DNA of 14,327 nt, taken from contig VEQI01000039.1 in NCBI GenBank assembly GCA_018883305.1, positions 1 to 14,327 on the forward strand, read 5' to 3'. The position numbers were made by a program, and so were the translations under genes. Below, in pieces: positions 10,667 through 14,327 of this stretch (position 1 is the first letter of the stretch; the number at the start of each line of letters is the position of its first letter). The notes beneath the pieces were generated by a model. It worked only from the letters and a program-made list of their open reading frames with translations, was not told the origin of the DNA and did no database searches. Source of the DNA: Limnohabitans sp. GTDB lineage: Bacteria; Pseudomonadota; Gammaproteobacteria; Burkholderiales; Burkholderiaceae_C.

Positions 10667-10696
10667 GATGCGAAGTTCGTCAAAACTCGATGAAAT

Positions 10697-10711
10697 TGCT
10701 GCTTTGCAGCA
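10697..10711. promoter_or_regulatory. Putative PhaR operator, perfect copy
   Basis: TGCTGC-TTT-GCAGCA is a perfect 6-bp inverted repeat with a 3-base spacer and contains CTGC-N3-GCAG exactly. PhaR-type repressors, which sense polyhydroxyalkanoate, bind this pattern upstream of phasin genes in Paracoccus. Here it is 128 bases upstream of the phasin start and 61 bases upstream of the divergent deacetylase-family gene, so it could affect both. The remainder of the 10570-10771 gap shows nothing else I can name. Confidence 0.55.
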
Positions 10712-10771
10712 TGATTAGAGAGCGCCTCCTAAAACGGTTACCTGTGCGCACCTTGTCACAATCCTCCCCCT

Positions 10772-11722
10772 GTGAAAGCCTTCTACGCCACCCCTCACGT
10801 CCAGCAACTGCCGCCTGGGCACCGTTTTCCCATGGGCAAGTACGAGTTGTTGCGCGCACGCGTGGCGGCGGAGTTGCCAGCCATGCAGACAGCGCTGGCT
10901 CAGCCGGCCACGGACGGCGAATTGGCCTTGGTGCACACCCCGGCCTACATTGAGGCGGTTCAGCAGGGCACTTTGAGCGCCGCGGCCCTGCGTGAAATTG
11001 GATTTCCCTGGAGCCCGGGGATGGTGGAGCGCGCACGGCGCTCCAGCGGCGCCACCATCCAGGCCTCCCGTGCTGCAGCCGTGGAGGGCGTGGCCGCCAA
11101 CCTGGCCGGGGGGACTCACCATGCTTACCGTGACCGGGGCAGCGGCTTTTGTGTGTTCAACGACGTGGCGGTGGCCGCCCGCCTCATGCAGGCTGAATGG
11201 GCGCGTGAACGCAGCCGCGTGCAAGACCGGGTGTTGCGGGTGGCGGTGATCGATCTCGACGTGCATCAGGGCAATGGCACGGCGCACATCTTTCAGGGCG
11301 ACCCTTCCGTGTTTACGTTGTCATTGCATGGGGCGCGCAACTTCCCCTTCCGCAAAGAGGCGGGCAGCCTGGATGTGGACTTGCCGGATGGCTGTGGCGA
11401 TGACGACTACCTGCAGGCGTTGGAGCAGGCGCTGGACGAGCTGGATCGGCGCTTCGAGCCGCAGCGTGTGTATTACCTGGCAGGCGCCGATCCACATGAA
11501 GGGGACCGACTGGGCCGGCTGAAGCTGAGCTTCGACGGCCTTGAAGCCCGTGACCGACGCGTCTTTGACTGGGCCTGGCAACGCCGGCTGCCCCTCACAC
11601 TGGTGATGGCTGGTGGCTATGGCACGCGCATCGAGGACACGGTTCAGGTGCAGATGAATACGTTTGGCGTCGCCTTGAGCTACTGGCAGACCTGGCAACG
11701 CTGGCAAAATCCCTCCTCATGA
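10772..11722 (+). CDS. Histone deacetylase family protein (zinc-dependent amidohydrolase)
   Basis: This is a member of the arginase-fold deacetylase family, which in bacteria removes acetyl groups from polyamines, proteins or small amides; the substrate here is unknown. In the 316 residues the catalytic His pair is His116-His117 in GGTHHAY, followed by GFCVFNDVAVA. The zinc ligands are Asp163 and His165 (DLDVHQGNGT) and Asp240 (GADPHEGD), and the transition-state Tyr283 lies in GGYGT. The N-terminal LPPGHRFPMGKYELLR is a conserved family start, which supports the GTG at 10772 although no Shine-Dalgarno is visible (the bases before it are C-rich). It heads a plus-strand operon and overlaps the next gene by ATGA (11719-11722). 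Its promoter lies in the gap shared with the phasin gene. It is zinc-type, not NAD-dependent, so the presence of pncB downstream is not explained by cofactor need. Confidence 0.92.
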   Translation: MKAFYATPHVQQLPPGHRFPMGKYELLRARVAAELPAMQTALAQPATDGELALVHTPAYIEAVQQGTLSAAALREIGFPWSPGMVERARRSSGATIQASRAAAVEGVAANLAGGTHHAYRDRGSGFCVFNDVAVAARLMQAEWARERSRVQDRVLRVAVIDLDVHQGNGTAHIFQGDPSVFTLSLHGARNFPFRKEAGSLDVDLPDGCGDDDYLQALEQALDELDRRFEPQRVYYLAGADPHEGDRLGRLKLSFDGLEARDRRVFDWAWQRRLPLTLVMAGGYGTRIEDTVQVQMNTFGVALSYWQTWQRWQNPSS

Positions 11723-12168
11723 CTTCTTCCGCCGCATCAGCCCGCCCCGCGCCCGAATCGCGTCAGGCCTACCAGGTGTTTCGCGACATCACCACCCGCT
11801 GGATGGACAACGACATCTATGGTCACATCAACAACGTGGTGTACTACGCGTGGTTCGATGCGGCGGTGAATGCACACCTCATCGAACAGGGTGTTCTGGA
11901 CATTCACGCCGGTCGTACGATTGGCCTGGTGGTGGAGACGCATTGCAATTATTTTGCGCCCCTGGCCTTTCCCCAACTTGTCCAGGCAGGCATTCGCGTC
12001 GCATCCATTGGCTCGTCCAGTGTGCGTTATGAAATTGGTCTGTTCGCTCAAGGCGAAGACCTGTGTGCGGCCAAGGGACACTTCATCCACGTGTATGTGG
12101 ACCGTGACACCCGCCGGCCGGTGCCCTTGCCCGATTCATTCCTTTCCGTCTTGAAAGCCCTTGCATGA
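11719..12168 (+). CDS. Hotdog-fold acyl-CoA thioesterase (4HBT/YbgC-like)
   Basis: This is a cytoplasmic thioesterase of 149 residues predicted to hydrolyse an acyl-CoA. After a short disordered N-terminus, residues 21-45 hold the hotdog signature RWMDNDIYGHINNVVYYAW, in which Asp30 or Asp32 is the expected catalytic acid. Strand sequence follows with ETHCNYFAPLAFPQ near 75-88 and the core strand SSSVRYEIGLF near 99-109. The thioester substrate cannot be told from the sequence. Its start overlaps the stop of the deacetylase gene (ATGA), and its own stop overlaps the nitroreductase start in the same way (12165-12168), so translation of the three is probably coupled. Confidence 0.88.
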   Translation: MTSSAASARPAPESRQAYQVFRDITTRWMDNDIYGHINNVVYYAWFDAAVNAHLIEQGVLDIHAGRTIGLVVETHCNYFAPLAFPQLVQAGIRVASIGSSSVRYEIGLFAQGEDLCAAKGHFIHVYVDRDTRRPVPLPDSFLSVLKALA

Positions 12169-12866
12169 AACACGACCCGCGTGCCATTGATGACGTTATC
12201 CGCTCGCGCGCATCGGTGCGCGCCTTCACCAACGAGCCAGTCCCTCGCGAGCTGATCACCGAGATTCTGGAAGTGGCCAGCCGTGCGCCCTCCGGCACCA
12301 ACACCCAGCCCTGGAAAGTCTATGTGCTGCAAGGTGCTTCGCGTGACGAATTGGTGCGCAAGGTGTGTGCGGCGCATGACGCCATCACCGCCGATCCATC
12401 GCTGGCCGCGCAATACCAGGACTCTTACGACTATTACCCCACCAAATGGTTTGAACCTTACCTGGCGCGTCGTCGTGACAACGGCTGGGGTCTGTATGGT
12501 GTGCTGGGCATTGGCCGCGGCGACAAAGACAAGATGCATGAGCAGCATCAGCGCAACTTCCGTTTCTTTGATGCGCCGGTGGGGCTGATGTTCACCGTGG
12601 ACCGCGGGCTGGGTCGTGGTTCGCTGCTGGATTACGGCATGTTTGCGCAATCCGTCATGCTGGCCGCTCGTGCGCGGGGTCTGGACACTTGCCCGCAGGC
12701 CGCCTGGACCAATTTTGCGTCCATCGTGATGCCTCACATTGGCGCGGGCGACAACGAGATGCTGATCTGCGGCATCTCATTGGGCTGGGCAGACCAGAGT
12801 GCCAAGGTCAACACGTACGTGTCACCGCGCGAACCCGTGGAGAGCTTCACCCGCTGGTGCGAGTGA
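12165..12866 (+). CDS. Nitroreductase family FMN-dependent oxidoreductase
   Basis: This flavoprotein of the nitroreductase fold has 233 residues and normally acts as a homodimer that reduces nitro compounds, quinones or enones with NAD(P)H. The N-terminal RSRASVRAF (13-21) supplies the Arg and Ser residues that hold the FMN phosphate. APSGTNTQPWKVYVL (41-55) is the second flavin-binding segment. LLDYGMFAQSVMLAARARGLDTCP (154-177) is the dimer and flavin helix, and ICGISLGWAD (201-210) the C-terminal flavin segment. An insertion of about 50 residues with many aromatics (84-135) probably forms the substrate lid. The start is the ATG of an ATGA overlap with the thioesterase, and pncB follows after 10 bases. 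The physiological substrate is unknown. Confidence 0.9.
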   Translation: MKHDPRAIDDVIRSRASVRAFTNEPVPRELITEILEVASRAPSGTNTQPWKVYVLQGASRDELVRKVCAAHDAITADPSLAAQYQDSYDYYPTKWFEPYLARRRDNGWGLYGVLGIGRGDKDKMHEQHQRNFRFFDAPVGLMFTVDRGLGRGSLLDYGMFAQSVMLAARARGLDTCPQAAWTNFASIVMPHIGAGDNEMLICGISLGWADQSAKVNTYVSPREPVESFTRWCE

Positions 12867-12871
12867 AGGAG
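12866..12871 (+). promoter_or_regulatory. Ribosome-binding site fixing the pncB start
   Basis: AAGGAG, overlapping the last base of the nitroreductase stop codon, lies five bases before the ATG at 12877. It rules out the longer in-frame reading from 12799, which would overlap the nitroreductase gene by 68 bases. Confidence 0.8.
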
Positions 12872-12876
12872 CCGAC

Positions 12877-14061
12877 ATGATCATCACGAGCCTGCTTGAC
12901 ACCGATCTGTACAAATTCACCATGATGCAGGCCGTGCTGCATCAGTTCCCGGGTGCGCAGGTGGAGTACAAGTTCAAGTGCCGTCAGCCGGGCGTGCAAT
13001 TGGCCCCCTATGTCGAGGAGATTCGTGAGGAGATCCGCTCGCTGTGCAGCCTGTCCTTTCAAGAAGGTGAGCTGAACTGGCTGCGAGGACTGCGCTTCAT
13101 GAAGAGCGACTTCGTGGATTTTCTCAGCCTGTTCCGGCTGAATGAAAAGTGCATTCAGGTGCGCCCCTTGCCCAGTGGCGAGATCGACATCACCATTCGC
13201 GGGCCCTGGCTGCATACCATCCTGTTTGAAATTCCGGTGCTGGCCATCGTCAACGAGGTGTATTTCCGCAACACCCAGCCGGTGCCAGATTTCATTGAAG
13301 GTCGTCGTCGCTTGGACGAAAAAATCCGTTCCTTGCAAACCGACGAACTGCGCGAACTGAAGATTGCCGACTACGGCACGCGGCGGCGTTTCTCGCGTGC
13401 CTGGCAAGAGGAGGTGCTGCGTGTGCTGGCCAATCGTCTGGGCACCGGACTGAATGGCCAACTCGCGGGCAGCAGCAATGTGTTGCTGGCCATGAAGCTG
13501 GGACTCACGCCGTTGGGCACCATGGCCCATGAATACCTGCAAGCCTGTCAGGCCCTGGGCCCTCGTTTGCGCGACAGTCAGGTGTTTGGTTTTGAATCCT
13601 GGGCGCGTGAATACCGTGGTGACCTGGGCATTGCGTTGAGCGATGTCTACGGCATCGAGCCGTTCCTGCGTGACTTTGACTTGTATTTCTGCAAGCTCTT
13701 TGATGGCGCTCGCCATGACAGCGGCGACCCCTTTGCCTGGGGCGAGCGCATGATTGCGCATTACCGACACCATCGCGTGGACCCGCGTACCAAGACCCTG
13801 ATCTTCAGTGACAGCCTGACCGTGCCACGTACCATCGAGCTGTATCGCCAGTTCCGGGGGCGTTGTCTGCTGGCCTTCGGCATCGGTACCAACCTCACCA
13901 ATGACCTGGGCTATGAGCCCTTGCAGATCGTGATCAAGATGGTGCGCTGCAATGGCCAGCCGGTGGCCAAATTGTCAGATACACCGTCCAAGAGCATGTG
14001 TGACGATGAGAAATACCTGGCCTATTTACGGCAGGTGTTTGACATTGAACAGCCAGCCTAG
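12877..14061 (+). CDS. pncB: Nicotinate phosphoribosyltransferase PncB
   Basis: This enzyme converts nicotinate and PRPP to nicotinate mononucleotide with ATP, the salvage entry to NAD through the Preiss-Handler route. The 394 residues match the E. coli enzyme (about 400). The start MIITSLLDTDLYKFTMMQAV is the conserved substrate-binding N-terminus. DYGTRRRFS at 166-174 and the SSNVLLA loop at 199-205 are family hallmarks. GTMAHEY at 214-220 contains His218, which I take to be the phosphorylated histidine. DSGDPFAWGE (281-290) and FGIGTNLTND (334-343) form the phosphoribosyl-binding site. It is the fourth gene of the operon, and an antiporter start follows 9 bases after its stop. NAD salvage gives no obvious functional link to the deacetylase, thioesterase and nitroreductase apart from the nitroreductase's use of NAD(P)H. 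Confidence 0.96.
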   Translation: MIITSLLDTDLYKFTMMQAVLHQFPGAQVEYKFKCRQPGVQLAPYVEEIREEIRSLCSLSFQEGELNWLRGLRFMKSDFVDFLSLFRLNEKCIQVRPLPSGEIDITIRGPWLHTILFEIPVLAIVNEVYFRNTQPVPDFIEGRRRLDEKIRSLQTDELRELKIADYGTRRRFSRAWQEEVLRVLANRLGTGLNGQLAGSSNVLLAMKLGLTPLGTMAHEYLQACQALGPRLRDSQVFGFESWAREYRGDLGIALSDVYGIEPFLRDFDLYFCKLFDGARHDSGDPFAWGERMIAHYRHHRVDPRTKTLIFSDSLTVPRTIELYRQFRGRCLLAFGIGTNLTNDLGYEPLQIVIKMVRCNGQPVAKLSDTPSKSMCDDEKYLAYLRQVFDIEQPA

Positions 14062-14070
14062 AGATTCACC

Positions 14071-14325
14071 ATGCTGTCTCTATTAATGGCTGTGTTTGTC
14101 GTGACTTACGTTGCGATTGCGTTTGAACACTTTCTGGGTATCAACAAATCTGCAAGCGCCTTGGTGGGGGCGATGTACAGGGCGGTCGGCTCCTTCCTGG
14201 TGCCACCTCCCGACACGATGCGCGCCATCGCAGGGAGGGTGAAGGCCAGTGACTTGCCGGACGACGTGCCCGTGGCGAGTACGACGTTCGAGCCCTCATG
14301 GGCGGCTTCGGCGGCCTGCGCCTGA
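14071..14325 (+). CDS. N-terminal fragment of an NhaD-type Na+/H+ antiporter running into unrelated antisense sequence
   Basis: Residues 1-34 of this 84-residue reading frame look like the start of an NhaD-type sodium/proton antiporter of the ion-transporter (ArsB/CitM) superfamily. They comprise a first membrane helix (MLSLLMAVFVVTYVAIAFEH) and then LGINKSASALVGA. A complete protein would be over 400 residues with many membrane helices. After residue 34 (base 14172) the frame gives MYRAVGSFLVPPPD and then a polar tail with no membrane character. That tail is antisense to the helicase fragment on the minus strand, so the part beyond about 14172 should be regarded as spurious. The ATG follows the pncB stop by 9 bases with only a weak GAGA, so the antiporter would belong to the same operon. 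The family call rests on about 34 residues from memory. Confidence 0.6.
   Translation: MLSLLMAVFVVTYVAIAFEHFLGINKSASALVGAMYRAVGSFLVPPPDTMRAIAGRVKASDLPDDVPVASTTFEPSWAASAACA
14154..14172. other. Chimeric junction with shared sequence
   Basis: About 19 bases here can be read both as the antiporter (ASALVGA on the plus strand) and as the helicase (APTKAL on the minus strand). The exact breakpoint is therefore ambiguous within this stretch. Left of it everything fits the betaproteobacterial operon; right of it the coding strand, the family and the apparent codon use change. Confidence 0.7.
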
Positions 14326-14327
14326 TG
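14154..14327 (-). CDS. DEAD/DEAH-box helicase fragment (motifs I and Ia), truncated at both ends
   Basis: The minus strand from 14327 reads HQAQAAEAAHEGSNVV, then LATGTSSGKSLAFTLPA and, about 20 residues later, TALYIAPTKAL. ATGTSSGKS is motif I (Walker A) and APTKAL motif Ia of superfamily 2 helicases, correctly spaced. HQAQAAEAAHEG fits the region just before motif I, with the Q-motif-like HQ. This style matches the large Hrq1/MrfA (YprA)-like DEAD/DEAH helicases common in actinobacteria. Only about 58 codons are present: the left side runs into the antiporter sequence and the right side leaves the window. After KALA the frame continues as DLLIPRK and then to a stop, which is not helicase-like. 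Whether it belongs to the same genome is doubtful. Confidence 0.75.

Noticed and set aside
10570..10683. A longer N-terminus for the phasin.
   Set aside because: The extra residues are not phasin-like, and a good AGGAG precedes the internal ATG at 10569. The region holds the regulatory sites instead.
12847..13773. A 308-codon minus-strand frame opposite pncB.
   Set aside because: pncB is full length with all its motifs on the plus strand; the antisense frame has no family features.
14173..14325. The tail of the 84-residue plus-strand reading frame as a genuine short protein or frameshifted antiporter.
   Set aside because: The other two plus frames give no antiporter sequence and soon stop, while the minus strand gives a clear helicase. 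The tail is the antisense of that.

Overview
The window looks like one end of a contig from a GC-rich betaproteobacterium of the Burkholderiales, most likely Comamonadaceae. The reasons are the Comamonas-style protocatechuate 4,5-cleavage genes, an RpoD with a long Lys/Ala/Pro-rich N-terminal tail, a dnaG-rpoD pair, a PhaP-type phasin and the overall codon use. The genus assignment is inference. There are no RNA genes, insertion sequences or CRISPR arrays, and no gene-free stretch exceeds about 200 bases.

Layout. (1) 2-1214, plus strand: the 3' end of ligA/pmdA and a complete ligB/pmdB, the two subunits of the extradiol dioxygenase that opens the ring of protocatechuate. (2) 1277-8749, minus strand: in transcription order an SDR dehydrogenase, a secreted gamma-glutamyltransferase, DNA primase (dnaG) and the housekeeping sigma factor (rpoD), closed by a hairpin terminator at 1277-1310. 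dnaG-rpoD is the core of the macromolecular-synthesis operon, but ggt occupies the place where rpsU is often found. (3) 8909-9883, plus strand: a patatin-like phospholipase with a lipoprotein signal. (4) 10009-10569, minus strand: a phasin that coats polyhydroxyalkanoate granules, with its own terminator and two inverted repeats of the PhaR operator type upstream. (5) 10772-14172, plus strand: a tight operon of a histone-deacetylase-family hydrolase, a hotdog thioesterase, a nitroreductase, nicotinate phosphoribosyltransferase (pncB) and the first 34 codons of an NhaD-type Na+/H+ antiporter. The first two junctions are ATGA stop/start overlaps.

The most striking observation is at the right end. 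The antiporter reading frame stops making family sense after about base 14172. From there to 14327 the opposite strand encodes a clean fragment of a DEAD/DEAH-box helicase (motif I ATGTSSGKS, motif Ia APTKAL) of a kind common in actinobacteria. The two reading frames share a stretch of roughly 19 bases at the join. This looks like a chimeric junction, either an assembly or amplification artefact or a real illegitimate recombination, and the last ~155 bases should not be trusted as a continuation of the same genome.

Otherwise the window holds mostly recognisable chromosomal genes. I did not find convincing evidence of a wholly new system. The second-look items are the putative PhaR operators flanking a possible phasin promoter, the deacetylase-thioesterase-nitroreductase-pncB operon, and the histone-H1-like tail on the sigma factor.
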